Of a DNA stretch of 64,000 nt, positions 9,922 through 19,829 are shown one piece after another. The first letter of the stretch is position 1; every line of letters begins with the position of its first letter. Location of the stretch: NCBI RefSeq assembly GCF_003443615.1, contig NZ_CP031967.1, positions 434,001-498,000 of the forward strand, written 5' to 3'. The DNA is from Alteromonas sp. BL110 (lineage in GTDB: Bacteria; Pseudomonadota; Gammaproteobacteria; Enterobacterales; Alteromonadaceae). Position numbers and translations under genes: made by a program. The notes under the pieces are model-generated. The model searched no databases and was not told the origin of the DNA. It was given only the letters and a program-made list of their open reading frames with translations.

Positions 9922-10819
9922 ATTGCTGTTTTACTTTATACCAGAGTGCAGAATTAGTGAGAGGCGTTTCAATAGGAAGCAATGGGTTTTCCAAAGTAAA
10001 TATTTTGCGCTCACTAACGTCTAGAGATTCTAAGATAGGCGAATAGGTAGATTCAAACAAGTCGTCAAATGACCCGTCTTTTATGGCTCTATTTAACCCA
10101 GTGTGAATGAGATTTTCTAATGTTTTATTATTTACATTAACGAAGTAATACATTGCTGTGGGGTAATAAAGTGCCATTGAAGGCTCAAGGTAGAGGTTAG
10201 TGACAAGGCCCTCTTCTTCGAGTTCTGCGCTCACCTCCATCACCGAGCGGGGAAAAAAGTCGCCTTTTCCTTGCTTTATCATGTCATACGCAGCACGAAA
10301 TTCAGGCACAGTGAAGACATTGAACCCGTTAGCTTGCAAAATTTTGGTATCGGGCCACTCTTCCCCTTGGATAGGGACAAGTTTACGCATATCGTTTAGC
10401 GACAATACGTTATCAAACTTCGACTTCTTATCTTCGTTTATAACGAAGACCCGAAAGCCAATAAGCCCTTTGGCGATAGGTATTCGAATGGGAGTCAGTT
10501 CTTTTTCACGCTGGTTATCTGTCATGCTCCAGACAACGTTCACTTCCCTATTCTCACGAAGCTGACGCATAGCCTTACTCGTCAGTAATATGCGATCCGA
10601 AGGACGCAGCTCGTAATTAACACCTGTTTTATCGAGAGCCAGTTTAAGTAAAGCGATTGGATATTGAGCCCGCGCGTCAGAGTCGTCGATAGGCCTGGGG
10701 TAGGTAATCGTCCACGTAGCGGCATCAGCCATTGGTACGATAGCCAAAAGACACAAAGTAATCGCTGCAGTAACAGCTTTTTTAAGCAAGTTTAAGCTGT
10801 GCATTTTCTTTATGCCCAC
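9920..10819 (-). CDS. Periplasmic solute-binding-like protein (transporter substrate-binding domain)
   Basis: The 299-residue product starts with a clear signal peptide (hydrophobic stretch at about 17-30, likely cleavage after MADA at 30-33). The rest looks like a type-II periplasmic binding fold with the C-terminal NRAIKDGSFDDLF wording common to SBP_bac_3-like proteins. No permease or ATPase gene is adjacent, so it may act as an orphan sensor or binding protein. The ligand is unknown. Confidence 0.7.
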   Translation of the reverse strand: MGIKKMHSLNLLKKAVTAAITLCLLAIVPMADAATWTITYPRPIDDSDARAQYPIALLKLALDKTGVNYELRPSDRILLTSKAMRQLRENREVNVVWSMTDNQREKELTPIRIPIAKGLIGFRVFVINEDKKSKFDNVLSLNDMRKLVPIQGEEWPDTKILQANGFNVFTVPEFRAAYDMIKQGKGDFFPRSVMEVSAELEEEGLVTNLYLEPSMALYYPTAMYYFVNVNNKTLENLIHTGLNRAIKDGSFDDLFESTYSPILESLDVSERKIFTLENPLLPIETPLTNSALWYKVKQQ

Positions 10820-10904
10820 GTTGAATTAAAGAGTGAGTTAAAGAGTGAGTTGAGCACTCATAGTCGCGTTTTATTCTTCCAAGAGGCCGATGCGTATTAA
10901 ACAT

Positions 10905-11588
10905 TTACTCAATGCCAATGTATTTGTGTGTTTGTAAAGATAGCCGCCAGTTGCGCTCAATACAAGTACGCACAGCCAGTTCAGTCGCTCGCTTCTGCTG
11001 GCTAATTGGTTGTAAACAAACCTGTTTTCCTTCTAGCGATGATACATTGCTCAACAGCGCGTCAAGCTCATCAATATGCTTTTGCATAGCAATAGGATGC
11101 TTAATTTCGTTTGCTCTTTCTAATGCGCTGACTAAAACATCGTATCCACCTTTCATATTTATTTTAGGTGAAACGGTAACGTAAGTGCGCTCGTCACACA
11201 TAACTTCAAAGGTGCCGCTGGTCTCAATTTGTGTGGTGTAACCACTATCGTGTAGCAAGGTTGTCAACGGACGTAGATCATACATGCAAGGCTCACCACC
11301 TGTGATGACCACGTGTTTTGCCACGTACCCTTGTTTACTAAATTCGGCCAGTAAGGCGTCTTCGGTTGAGATGAAATAGCTTTCTGACTCTTTACCTTTG
11401 GTTATCACCGCCTGTGGCGAAACACTTAAATCAGGCTTAATTTCCCATGTATGTTTGGTATCACACCATGGGCAGCCTACAGGACAGCCCTGCAGGCGAA
11501 CAAAGATAGAAGGAATACCTGTGTGAGCTCCTTCACCCTGGATAGTTTCAAACATCTCATTGATGTTTAATGTGGACATTACAGACAA
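10905..11588 (-). CDS. queE: 7-carboxy-7-deazaguanine synthase QueE
   Basis: QueE is a radical-SAM enzyme that converts 6-carboxytetrahydropterin to 7-carboxy-7-deazaguanine for queuosine biosynthesis. The CX3CX2C cluster motif is CPVGCPWC, with Cys35, 39 and 42, and ITGGEPCMY is the SAM-binding GGE motif. The 227 residues match the gammaproteobacterial form. It is divergent from queC, the next enzyme of the path, across 86 bases. A second in-frame ATG three codons in is an equally possible start. Confidence 0.94.
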   Translation of the reverse strand: MSVMSTLNINEMFETIQGEGAHTGIPSIFVRLQGCPVGCPWCDTKHTWEIKPDLSVSPQAVITKGKESESYFISTEDALLAEFSKQGYVAKHVVITGGEPCMYDLRPLTTLLHDSGYTTQIETSGTFEVMCDERTYVTVSPKINMKGGYDVLVSALERANEIKHPIAMQKHIDELDALLSNVSSLEGKQVCLQPISQQKRATELAVRTCIERNWRLSLQTHKYIGIE

Positions 11589-11674
11589 ATTGACACCCTT
11601 TAACGATTGTATGTTGGGATTTTACCAAGGATCACATAAAATTCGGGGATAATTTCTTAAATCTTCAAAAAACT

Positions 11675-12331
11675 ATGTCAGAAAATGTTGTTGTTATCTA
11701 TTCAGGAGGCATGGACTCTTTCACGGTACTGCACAAAGCACTAAAGGCAGGCAAAAAAGTCCACGCATTAAGCTTTAACTACGGTCAGCGTCATAAAAAA
11801 GAACTCGACTATGCGGCTGGCGTGTGTCAATCACTTAATGTGCCACACAAAATTGTTGATATTAGCGCTATTAACACTCTTATTGGCGGCTCTGCTCTAA
11901 CGTCAGATATCGACGTGCCTGAAGGCCACTATGAAGAACCAAGCATGAAACAAACGGTAGTGCCTAACCGTAACATGATATTGCTGTCATTGGCGGTTGG
12001 TTATGCTGTGAGTTTGGACGCCAATGAAGTCTATTATGGTGCACATTCAGGGGATCACGCCATTTACCCCGACTGCCGCCCAGAATTCGTGTATAAAATG
12101 AATGATGTATGCGGTATTGCAAACTATACCCCCGTTACCATTATGACGCCTTATATCGACGACAGCAAAACAGCTATTTTGACCGACGGTTTGTCAATGG
12201 GTTTGGACTATGGGCAAACATGGACATGCTATAACGGCAGAGAAAAAGCCTGCGGGAAATGCGGTGCATGTGAAGAGCGTTTAGAAGCTTTTAAGGAAAA
12301 TAACGCTACCGACCCTTTAGAGTACGAATAA
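11675..12331 (+). CDS. queC: 7-cyano-7-deazaguanine synthase QueC
   Basis: QueC converts 7-carboxy-7-deazaguanine with ammonia and ATP to preQ0. The PP-loop SGGMDS is at residues 10-15, and the C-terminal zinc site contains [12 protein letters not shown]. The 218 residues are normal. It is divergent from queE, and the short shared region probably holds both promoters. No preQ1 riboswitch was seen. Confidence 0.96.
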   Translation: MSENVVVIYSGGMDSFTVLHKALKAGKKVHALSFNYGQRHKKELDYAAGVCQSLNVPHKIVDISAINTLIGGSALTSDIDVPEGHYEEPSMKQTVVPNRNMILLSLAVGYAVSLDANEVYYGAHSGDHAIYPDCRPEFVYKMNDVCGIANYTPVTIMTPYIDDSKTAILTDGLSMGLDYGQTWTCYNGREKACGKCGACEERLEAFKENNATDPLEYE

Positions 12332-12367
12332 GCACTATTTATACAGATAAACAGTCTTTATAAAAGG

Positions 12368-12420
12368 CACCTCTTGTTTCACGCGCATTTATGAACGTTT
12401 TAAAACAAGAGGTGTTTTTA
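12368..12420 (+). terminator. Long-stem terminator after queC
   Basis: CACCTCTTGTTT pairs perfectly with AAACAAGAGGTG (12 bp) around a loop of about 23 bases and runs into GTTTTTA. It ends just before the convergent LysR gene. Confidence 0.8.
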
Positions 12421-12440
12421 TATTAGCGGTGGTTATGAAT

Positions 12441-13367
12441 CTATTTCTGACTTTCAGAAATAAAATAGCTTAACTCTTTAATGCAGTGACGCAATACCGG
12501 GTTTAATCGCGTGTTCTTGCCGTTCATCACAAACAACTCGTGACTAAAGTTAAAGAGACTACCTTGTGCAATAGGCACAAGCCCTAACGCCGCCCCCTGC
12601 TCTTTTGCCATGTAATCAGGTAACAATCCGATATATTCGCCCGTCATAATTGCGGACATTGCGGCGTCAAAAGAATCAGAAAAGGTTTGAATAGATAGCC
12701 TGGTCTCATCTTCAATATAATTAGCCGATGACAGGCCAGCGATACCAATCGCAGGATAATCACCAATTTTCACATTCTCTGGCAGTTCAGTGTCGCGATA
12801 CTTTGCCAACGGATGGGTTGGCGCACAATATAAACGCCCTTCAGTTTCAATTCCCACAGGGTGAAAAGTCACTGATTCGGGTTTTACCATGTCATAGGTT
12901 GAAACCACTAGGTGACACTCACCCGAAAGCGCTACATGTTCTACTTCGTTATATAAGCGAGTTTGGATATTCACATGGATATCATCAAACTTTTTCATTG
13001 TACTTTTAACCGCTTTACTTACAGCCATGTGCATTGAAAGAGGGAGGCCTGCCATTAACACTAGCGTGATATGACCAGAGTAGTCATCGTGTAGGGATTT
13101 GAGGTTGAATACAAAGTTATCGAATGCGTTGAAGATGCGCTTGGTTTCTTGAAAAACCACCTCACCTTCTTTTGTCATTTGAAAACCACCACGCCCACGA
13201 TGGCATAGCACCAAATCCAAACGCTCTTCCAGCTTTTTAATGGCGGCACTGATATTTGGACGTTGCATACGTAACACGGGTTCAGCCGCAGTAAATCCGT
13301 TGCAGCTTGCTACAGCATAAAACACACGCAGTAGCTTGATATCTGACTCCTGAAGACGATTAAGCAT
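12441..13367 (-). CDS. LysR-family transcriptional regulator
   Basis: The protein has 308 residues. An N-terminal winged helix-turn-helix (about residues 9-65, with AVASCNGFTAAEPVLRMQRP and ISAAIKKLEERL) is followed by a periplasmic-binding-like effector domain. No target gene is adjacent: both neighbours are housekeeping genes transcribed independently. Autoregulation is plausible because an inverted repeat lies just upstream at 13387-13417. The effector is unknown. Confidence 0.88.
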   Translation of the reverse strand: MLNRLQESDIKLLRVFYAVASCNGFTAAEPVLRMQRPNISAAIKKLEERLDLVLCHRGRGGFQMTKEGEVVFQETKRIFNAFDNFVFNLKSLHDDYSGHITLVLMAGLPLSMHMAVSKAVKSTMKKFDDIHVNIQTRLYNEVEHVALSGECHLVVSTYDMVKPESVTFHPVGIETEGRLYCAPTHPLAKYRDTELPENVKIGDYPAIGIAGLSSANYIEDETRLSIQTFSDSFDAAMSAIMTGEYIGLLPDYMAKEQGAALGLVPIAQGSLFNFSHELFVMNGKNTRLNPVLRHCIKELSYFISESQK

Positions 13368-13386
13368 ATTAGCACCTGTTTTTAGG

Positions 13387-13417
13387 TATAGTTATAGATA
13401 CTCTAACGAGAACTATA
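13387..13417. promoter_or_regulatory. Candidate operator of the LysR gene
   Basis: TATAGTT at 13387-13393 is mirrored by AACTATA at 13411-13417, about 20 bases upstream of the regulator's start codon. The spacing is wider than the classical T-N11-A box, so this is a suggestion only. Confidence 0.3.
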
Positions 13418-13808
13418 TGTAACTAATCGTGCTATTACAACGACATTTTGCTGCTTTTCGTCTCATTTAATAATAAAAAGCTAACTTTTCTGTTTAGTAA
13501 ATAGTTGTCTACGCGAATATTTTTACATAAGTAAAAAGAACATAAGCGAAGGTGAAGAGAAGATAATGATGTGTTATTCAGATTTATACGAAACATGTGC
13601 GCTAAAGACTTTATACCAGTCCGTATAGATAATTACCCACTCAACGAGAGTTAAAATGCCCGTAATCGCGGCGTGTTACCGTAGGTATAGTGGTTCTACA
13701 TTAAGATGACACAACAAAGCGTATGGACATTTTAAACTCGTCCATCAGGAAGGTCTGGCAAGTGGAGCGCCCCCAATAAGTTTTGAGGGCCTTGGTTGTG
13801 TAAAATGC
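13418..13808. other. Intergenic region between the LysR gene and uvrB
   Basis: There is no convincing gene. It contains a copy of a 25-base dispersed repeat at 13614-13638 and a cluster of nested inverted repeats at 13709-13801 that could fold into a branched RNA just beyond the uvrB stop codon. No T-run terminator is obvious for uvrB. Confidence 0.4.
13614..13638. repeat. Dispersed 25-base intergenic repeat, copy 1
   Basis: This copy begins TACCAGTCCGTATAGAT and continues AATTACCC. It resembles sequences at 34763-34786 and 54001-54024, sharing the pattern TACYARTCCG-ATARATA. All three are intergenic and face the same way. Confidence 0.5.
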
Positions 13809-15824
13809 TTAAGAAAGCGCAACTACCTGTTTTCTTAGTGATTCAATATCGTCACGAAGTGAAGCCGCTTTTTCAAACTCAAGCTCTCGGGCATATTCAA
13901 ACATCTGCTTTTCAAGTTCAGTAATTTGATCCATCAACTCGGTTGCACTTGCTGTCTTCTGTTGCTTTTTCTTTTCTTCAACTTTGCGCAGTCTTACCTT
14001 ACCAGAAGCAGGATGCGCACTTTCGCCTAAATCCATAATATCGGTAATAGGCTTGTTGAGTCGCATTGGCGTAATACCATTAGCTTCGTTGTGTGCTATT
14101 TGCCTTTCACGACGACGATCCGTTTCGTCTATCGCCTTTTTCATGGACTTAGTAATGCTGTCACCATATAAAATAGCTTTACCATTAACATGACGGGCTG
14201 CTCTACCAATAGTCTGAATTAGAGAGCGTTCGGCCCGCAAAAAGCCTTCTTTATCGGCATCTAAAATAGCAACGAGCGAGACTTCAGGCATGTCTAAACC
14301 TTCACGTAAAAGGTTGATACCGACCAATACGTCAAATTTACCTAACCGCAAGTCGCGAATAATTTCAATACGCTCAACAGTATCAATATCAGAATGTAGA
14401 TAGCGTACTTTTACGCCATGCTCGTTTAGGTATTCGCTTAAGTCCTCGGCCATTCGCTTTGTTAGCGTAGTAATGAGCACACGTTCGTCGAGCTCTACAC
14501 GCTCTTGAATTTCAGAGAGTACATCATCGACCTGAGTTGCTACAGGGCGTACTTCAATAACCGGGTCTAATAGGCCTGTTGGGCGTACCACTTGCTCAAC
14601 TATCTCACCGTCAGTTTTCTTCAACTCATAGTCGCCCGGCGTTGCAGAAACATAAATGGTTTGAGGGCAGATTTGCTCAAATTCTTCGAACTTAAGCGGG
14701 CGATTGTCTAACGCAGATGGCAATCTGAAACCGAATTCCACCAGGGTTTCTTTTCTAGAGCGATCCCCTCGATACATGGCTCCCACTTGGGAAACAGTTA
14801 CGTGAGATTCGTCGATGAACATCAACCCATCTGCTGGGAAATAATCTAATAAGGTCGGAGGTGGCTCGCCCGGTGCACGTCCTGACAGATAGCGGGAGTA
14901 GTTTTCGATGCCCGAACAATAGCCTAGCTCCATCATCATTTCGATATCGAACTGGGTACGCTGTGAAATACGTTGTTCTTCAATTAGCTTGTTCGCTTCT
15001 TGAAGCTGCTTTTTGCGATCGCCCAATTCGACCTTAATATGCTCAATAGCATTTAAGATTTTCTCTCGCGGTGTTACATAGTGTGTTTTTGGGAAAACCG
15101 TCGCGCGAATAACTGACTTATCCACCGCGCCCGTTAACGGGTCAAATAAACTAATTTTATCTATTTCATCGTCAAACAGCTCAACCCTTACGGCTTGCTT
15201 TTCAGAGTCGGCGGGGAAAATATCAATGACATCGCCACGCACGCGAAATGTACCCCGTTCAAAGGCCAAATCGTTACGCTTATACTGCAGTTCAGCAAGG
15301 CGACGTAGAATATCACGCTGATCCATGGTATCGCCCTGTCGAAGATGCAACAGCATTTTCATATAGGATTCAGGATCGCCCAAGCCATAGATTGCTGACA
15401 CACTCGCAACAATGACAACGTCTCTGCGCTCCATCAAAGCTTTAGTGGCAGATAAGCGCATTTGCTCGATGTGATCATTAATCGAGGCATCTTTTTCAAT
15501 GAAGGTATCGGTACTGGGAACGTAAGCTTCTGGCTGATAATAGTCGTAATATGAAACAAAGTACTCTACGGCGTTATTGGGGAAGAACTCTTTCATTTCC
15601 CCGTATAGCTGAGCCGCAAGTGTTTTATTGTGTGCCAGTATAAGCGTGGGTCGCTGCACTTCTTTAATGACGTTAGCCATAGTAAAGGTTTTACCTGACC
15701 CCGTAACACCCAGCAGTGTCTGGCCGGCCAAACCACTTTCCAAGCCATCTACCAAAGCTTCAATGGCCTTAGGCTGATCGCCCGCTGGCTTGTATTTAGA
15801 ATGAAGCTCAAACCCTCTACTCAT
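13809..15824 (-). CDS. uvrB: Excinuclease ABC subunit B
   Basis: UvrB is the damage-verifying helicase-like subunit of nucleotide excision repair, loaded by UvrA and partnering UvrC. The Walker A motif is GVTGSGKT (39-46), the damage-probing beta-hairpin [11 protein letters not shown] is at about 92-102, FIDESHV is the DEAD-like motif II, and a UVR motif forms the C-terminus (about 630-665). The 671 residues are normal. No LexA box of the CTGT-N8-ACAG type was found in the 82 bases upstream, where a MATE gene on the same strand ends. Confidence 0.98.
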   Translation of the reverse strand: MSRGFELHSKYKPAGDQPKAIEALVDGLESGLAGQTLLGVTGSGKTFTMANVIKEVQRPTLILAHNKTLAAQLYGEMKEFFPNNAVEYFVSYYDYYQPEAYVPSTDTFIEKDASINDHIEQMRLSATKALMERRDVVIVASVSAIYGLGDPESYMKMLLHLRQGDTMDQRDILRRLAELQYKRNDLAFERGTFRVRGDVIDIFPADSEKQAVRVELFDDEIDKISLFDPLTGAVDKSVIRATVFPKTHYVTPREKILNAIEHIKVELGDRKKQLQEANKLIEEQRISQRTQFDIEMMMELGYCSGIENYSRYLSGRAPGEPPPTLLDYFPADGLMFIDESHVTVSQVGAMYRGDRSRKETLVEFGFRLPSALDNRPLKFEEFEQICPQTIYVSATPGDYELKKTDGEIVEQVVRPTGLLDPVIEVRPVATQVDDVLSEIQERVELDERVLITTLTKRMAEDLSEYLNEHGVKVRYLHSDIDTVERIEIIRDLRLGKFDVLVGINLLREGLDMPEVSLVAILDADKEGFLRAERSLIQTIGRAARHVNGKAILYGDSITKSMKKAIDETDRRRERQIAHNEANGITPMRLNKPITDIMDLGESAHPASGKVRLRKVEEKKKQQKTASATELMDQITELEKQMFEYARELEFEKAASLRDDIESLRKQVVALS

Positions 15825-15906
15825 TTATTTAACCTTTCCTTTAGCTTACTGCTTAATATTTTTTGCGGGCATATTTTCTTAAAAATATAGCGAAACGAGA
15901 TTAGTG

Positions 15907-17289
15907 CTAGCCGCGCTGAGCATCTACCGTGTCTGTTTCCAACTGAGCTAGCGCCCGCTTGAAAACAACAAGTGAAACACACGCCATTGCAATATTTGCG
16001 ATGACGGTACCGGCAAATAACCCTTTCAGATCGAAGAAAAAACTACCGGCAACGCTTATTGGTACGAAGAAAATAAATAAGCGGATGACACTTAATACTA
16101 ACGCCGTCATGGGGCGGTGCATTGCGTTCAACGATGAATTAGTCAGAATGATAATGCCTTGCATGCCGTAACCCAGTGGCACAATCATCAAAAACAGCTG
16201 TATTAATACGCTTACCTCTGCTTCATGAGCAAAAGCAACGGCTATCCAACTAGACATTGCCCACATAACCAGAAAAATGCCGAACTGCCAAACTAGAACA
16301 AACTTCAAAGTAAGCGAATATGCTTTTTTTACCCGCTCTACCTGCCCTGCTCCTACGTTTTGGCTGATAAATGGGGGCAGCGTCATAGAAAGCGCCAGCA
16401 CAACAATACTGGCAATAGACTCCATTCTATTACCTACCCCCCAAGCTGCAACCGCTTCGGCGCCGTAACCAGCAACTACAGCTGTCATTACACCACCAGC
16501 AACAGGGGTTAGCATATTTGCACCTGCCGCAGGCAGCCCTATTTTCAGAATGTCACGGCTGCTATCACGCAGTTCGGCTAGTGTTAGTAGTCGAGGCAAC
16601 ATCAACTTTCGCCGGACGGCTAAAATATAAAGTATCCATAGTGCACCGACTATCCATGCAATAAAAGTAGCCAGCGCCGCCCCTTTTATTCCCATCGCCG
16701 GAATGGGACCAAGTCCGAAAATGAAGATGGGGTCAAGCAATGCGTTTAATCCACCGCCCGCCGCCATAACTATACTGGGTGTTCGGGTATCGCCACACGC
16801 ACGCAGCACACTATTGCCCACCATCGGCATAGCTAAAAAGATGCTCGACAAATACCACAACCCCATATAATCAGATATGTATGGCATTAAGTTGTCTGTC
16901 GCATTAAGCAATTTAAACACAGGCTCTATGGTAAAAAAGCCAATTATTGCCAATGTCCCTACCAGTAAAACAGACAGCATTAGCGAGCCTGTAGCATAGT
17001 GTCGAGACTTAGTTATTTCCTTACTACCCTGCAACTTCCCTATTATTGCAGATGTTCCTATACCTAAACCAATGTTCAGACTTATTACTGTAAAGGTCAC
17101 TGGAAAGGTAAAACTGATAGCGGCTAAAGGGTCTGTACCCAACAAGCTCACGAAAAAGGTATCGATAAGCCCAAAGCTCATCATCATTACCATCCCCAAT
17201 ATCATAGGGATAGTCATACGCTTTAACGTAATACCTATATCTGCTCCCAATAAGTCGGAAGTACGTTGTTTAGCGTTACTTTTTATCAC
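15907..17289 (-). CDS. MATE-family efflux transporter
   Basis: The product has 460 residues and about 12 hydrophobic segments in two homologous halves, as in Na+- or H+-coupled multidrug and toxin extrusion pumps. Family wording includes PMILGMVMMMSFGLIDTFFV near the N-terminus and GIGTSAIIGKLQG at the first-half loop. It lies 82 bases upstream of uvrB on the same strand and may be co-transcribed. The substrate is unknown. Confidence 0.9.
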   Translation of the reverse strand: MIKSNAKQRTSDLLGADIGITLKRMTIPMILGMVMMMSFGLIDTFFVSLLGTDPLAAISFTFPVTFTVISLNIGLGIGTSAIIGKLQGSKEITKSRHYATGSLMLSVLLVGTLAIIGFFTIEPVFKLLNATDNLMPYISDYMGLWYLSSIFLAMPMVGNSVLRACGDTRTPSIVMAAGGGLNALLDPIFIFGLGPIPAMGIKGAALATFIAWIVGALWILYILAVRRKLMLPRLLTLAELRDSSRDILKIGLPAAGANMLTPVAGGVMTAVVAGYGAEAVAAWGVGNRMESIASIVVLALSMTLPPFISQNVGAGQVERVKKAYSLTLKFVLVWQFGIFLVMWAMSSWIAVAFAHEAEVSVLIQLFLMIVPLGYGMQGIIILTNSSLNAMHRPMTALVLSVIRLFIFFVPISVAGSFFFDLKGLFAGTVIANIAMACVSLVVFKRALAQLETDTVDAQRG

Positions 17290-18236
17290 TCGAGCTCCGG
17301 CTAACTAAAATCCCCTTATTAACTGCGCGTTAGTGTAAAAGAGTGAACGCTATTTAGCCACGCTGTTTCGATAAACACAGCAAAGCACAAGAGGGAGAGA
17401 AGAAACACTGTGTTTTTGGCAAAAGTACATACGCTTTACGAATTCGTACGCTATTCGGTAAAAGCAGTACTTATAGGTAATTTTGCGCATTCAATGCCTC
17501 TGTAAATCTATGACAGTTTGATTTCTAATTCATTTCACTTTTAATATTGTCCCTACTAAAGTTCGTTCGCATCAGACTTTCATAGCTTAACGGTTGAAAG
17601 ACCAACAAAAATGTTAACAACTTGTAAGCTACCGAGAAATAGCACGGATTTATTTGGATAGCATTTAGTCATTCGTTGAATTAACACACAAGCTACTTTT
17701 TGTTCAACCGATCTATTTAGATCGAGAATCGCGATCGCCAAAAAAGACCTAACCCTATGTATTTTATAGATTATTACAACATAAGCTGTACTATTCAAAC
17801 GGATCAAGTTATACCTGATCTCATAAAAACATTAGACGAATATAAGCTATCAACATAGTTATCCACAGATTTAGTGGATAACTAGCGCTAGACCATATTC
17901 GACGGGATTTCGTGCTCGATTAAATTCTCATCACGTAAGTGGTGACTAACCTTTTAATCCTCAGGTACAGGTTACAGATTTATTAAAGCCTGTACATAAT
18001 AACAGTATGGAAGCAATTTTTTATTCTTTTTAGTTATAGCGCTTAACTTTACCGAGATATACGAGAAAACGGGAAAAACCATTTCTTCAGAAATTAAAAG
18101 CACACTCGTTTACACGCTAAGAAGTAATAATGAGCAGTTATTAACCATTACTTTCATTACATTGACGACAAAATGAGCATTAAAGCCGCAAAAAGCTATT
18201 TTTTGCGCAGTCAGTACAAATATTTCATTTATGTTG
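17290..18236. other. About 0.95 kb of non-coding DNA between the MATE gene and the tRNA-Asn genes
   Basis: The stretch is AT-rich. The longest reading frame (75 codons, leftward, 17580-17807) has no ribosome site or recognisable features and is not called. It holds a head-to-head DnaA-box pair at 17858-17882. No transposon ends were seen. A stretch this long without genes next to tRNA genes may have a structural or replication-related role. Confidence 0.5.
17858..17882. promoter_or_regulatory. Head-to-head pair of DnaA boxes
   Basis: TTATCCACA at 17859-17867 is a perfect DnaA box. Five bases on, AGTGGATAA (17873-17881) is its inverted partner with one mismatch; the full 25-base segment is a near palindrome with 9-bp arms. 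Sites of this kind occur in DnaA titration or reactivation elements such as datA and DARS in E. coli. A further oriC role is unlikely because no dnaA, gidA or 13-mer array is present. Confidence 0.55.
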
Positions 18237-18272
18237 TTGACAGTTCCTAAGTACGTCTTTAATATTCGCCTC
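18237..18272 (+). promoter_or_regulatory. tRNA-Asn operon promoter
   Basis: A perfect -35 TTGACA (18237-18242), a 17-base spacer and a -10 TAATAT (18260-18265) are followed by a GC-rich discriminator (GCCTCC), the hallmark of stringently controlled stable-RNA promoters. The expected start is about 15 bases before the first tRNA. Confidence 0.75.
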
Positions 18273-18286
18273 CGTTGAAGCACAGG

Positions 18287-18363
18287 TCCCCCTTAGCTCA
18301 GTTGGTTAGAGCGACGGACTGTTAATCCGCAGGTCCCCCGTTCGAGTCGGGGAGGGGGAGCCA
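18287..18363 (+). tRNA. tRNA-Asn (GTT), copy 1
   Basis: The 77-base cloverleaf has acceptor arms TCCCCCT / AGGGGGA, D-loop AGCTCAGTTGGTTAGAGC, anticodon loop CTGTTAA (anticodon GTT), T-arm CCCCG-TTCGAGT-CGGGG and an encoded CCA. The outermost anticodon-stem pair appears as A-C. It is the first gene of a two-tRNA unit. Confidence 0.96.
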
Positions 18364-18390
18364 ACTTCAGCAAACAACTTAGGTGTCGAT

Positions 18391-18467
18391 TCCCCCTTAG
18401 CTCAGTTGGTTAGAGCGACGGACTGTTAATCCGCAGGTCCCCCGTTCGAGTCGGGGAGGGGGAGCCA
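18391..18467 (+). tRNA. tRNA-Asn (GTT), copy 2
   Basis: This copy is identical over all 77 bases to the one at 18287-18363, with encoded CCA, and is separated from it by 27 bases. The tandem identity suggests recent duplication or gene conversion and a shared transcript. Confidence 0.96.
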
Positions 18468-18661
18468 CTTAGTTGGCTTCTAAATCGTCTCACCCACTTC
18501 ATTCTATTTTAATTCCTAAAACAACGCGTTTAGACATTAAATAACCCTAATTCAATCAAGTTGTTAAACCCGTTCTAAAAAGGGATAATAGACCTAATCT
18601 GTTTTTCTTTTTAATTCGCGGGCATTGTCCGTCAAGATTCCTCGAAGGAATTGCGTTATTC

Positions 18662-19243
18662 ATGACTGAATTTTTACTGCTATTGATTGGTACAGTACTG
18701 GTTAACAACTTCGTGTTGGTTAAGTTTCTCGGTTTATGCCCGTTTATGGGTGTATCTGGAAAACTAGAAACCGCTATGGGTATGTCTATGGCCACAACAT
18801 TTGTACTTACCCTTGCCTCCGCTTCAAGTTACTTAGTTGAAACCTATTTACTTGCCCCCTTAGGTATTGGCTACCTCAGAACGCTGGCATTTATTCTTGT
18901 TATTGCAGTAGTTGTGCAGTTCACAGAAATGGTCGTGCATAAAACAAGTCCTACCTTATATAGATTATTAGGTATATTCCTTCCTCTTATCACAACCAAC
19001 TGTGCAGTTCTTGGTGTCGCTTTATTGAATCTTACCGAGCAACATAATTTCATGCAGAGTCTTATCTATGGATTCGGGGCTGCGGTAGGTTTCTCCCTGG
19101 TGTTAGTGTTATTCGCAGCCATGCGAGAGCGCCTAGCTGCAGCTGATGTACCCGTTTCTTTTAAAGGCGCGTCTATCGCCATGATTACTGCAGGCCTCAT
19201 GTCCCTCGCATTTATGGGATTTAGTGGATTGGTGAAGGTGTGA
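18662..19243 (+). CDS. rsxA: Rnf/Rsx electron transport complex subunit A
   Basis: This 193-residue protein has six membrane segments ([28 protein letters not shown] at the start, with the conserved cysteine in LGLCPF). RnfA and RnfE form the membrane core of the Rnf complex, which couples ferredoxin/NADH electron transfer to ion transport and in E. coli reduces SoxR. It heads the rsxABCDGE operon; its stop overlaps the rsxB start. Confidence 0.97.
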   Translation: MTEFLLLLIGTVLVNNFVLVKFLGLCPFMGVSGKLETAMGMSMATTFVLTLASASSYLVETYLLAPLGIGYLRTLAFILVIAVVVQFTEMVVHKTSPTLYRLLGIFLPLITTNCAVLGVALLNLTEQHNFMQSLIYGFGAAVGFSLVLVLFAAMRERLAAADVPVSFKGASIAMITAGLMSLAFMGFSGLVKV

Positions 19244-19824
19244 TGTCAATGTCTACTGCTATCATACTTGCTGTTATTGCAATTGGTGTCCTTGCCCTTA
19301 TTTTTGGCCTAGTCTTGGGCTATGCGAGCATTCGCTTTAAAGTAGAGGGCGACCCACTAGTTGAGCAAATCGATGCTGTGTTACCCCAAACCCAATGCGG
19401 GCAATGTGGTTATCCAGGTTGTAAGCCTTATGCTGAAGCTATTGCAGATGGCGATGACATAAATAAGTGCCCACCTGGTGGCGAGGCAACAATCAAAAAA
19501 CTCGCAGACTTGATGGGGGTTGAACCCAAACCACTTGATGCAGCACACGGCGAAGAAGACGTTAAGAAAGTTGCTTTTATTCGAGAAGATGAATGCATCG
19601 GCTGTACTAAGTGTATTCAAGCCTGCCCTGTCGATGCCATATTGGGTGCCGCAAAACATATGCACACAGTTATTACTGATGAATGTACAGGATGTGACTT
19701 ATGTGTAGACCCTTGCCCCGTCGACTGCATTGACATGGTGCCAATCGTTCAAACTACTTCCACTTGGAAGTGGGATTTCGAATCATCACCTAAAGGTGAT
19801 ATCCCTATCAAAATGGTATCGTAA
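19243..19824 (+). CDS. rsxB: Rnf/Rsx complex subunit B, iron-sulfur protein
   Basis: An N-terminal membrane anchor (about residues 5-27) precedes a cluster domain with [13 protein letters not shown] and two 4Fe-4S ferredoxin motifs, [12 protein letters not shown] and [12 protein letters not shown]. RnfB passes electrons between the soluble donor and the membrane subunits. The ATG at 19243 overlaps the rsxA stop; a GTG immediately before and an ATG two codons on are alternatives. The length of about 193 residues is normal. Confidence 0.96.
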   Translation: MSMSTAIILAVIAIGVLALIFGLVLGYASIRFKVEGDPLVEQIDAVLPQTQCGQCGYPGCKPYAEAIADGDDINKCPPGGEATIKKLADLMGVEPKPLDAAHGEEDVKKVAFIREDECIGCTKCIQACPVDAILGAAKHMHTVITDECTGCDLCVDPCPVDCIDMVPIVQTTSTWKWDFESSPKGDIPIKMVS

Positions 19825-19829
19825 TTGTG

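Noticed and set aside
11589..11674. preQ1 riboswitch between queE and queC
   Set aside because: No preQ1 aptamer-like hairpin with an A-rich tail was found in the 86 bases.
15825..15906. LexA box in front of uvrB
   Set aside because: No CTGT-N8-ACAG-like sequence is present in the gap.
17580..17807. Leftward 75-codon reading frame in the tRNA-proximal gap
   Set aside because: No ribosome site, composition like translated AT-rich DNA, no recognisable domain.
18287..18467. Tandem identical tRNA-Asn genes as a phage or island attachment site
   Set aside because: No integrase, no direct repeat of the tRNA end elsewhere in the window, and housekeeping operons on both sides.
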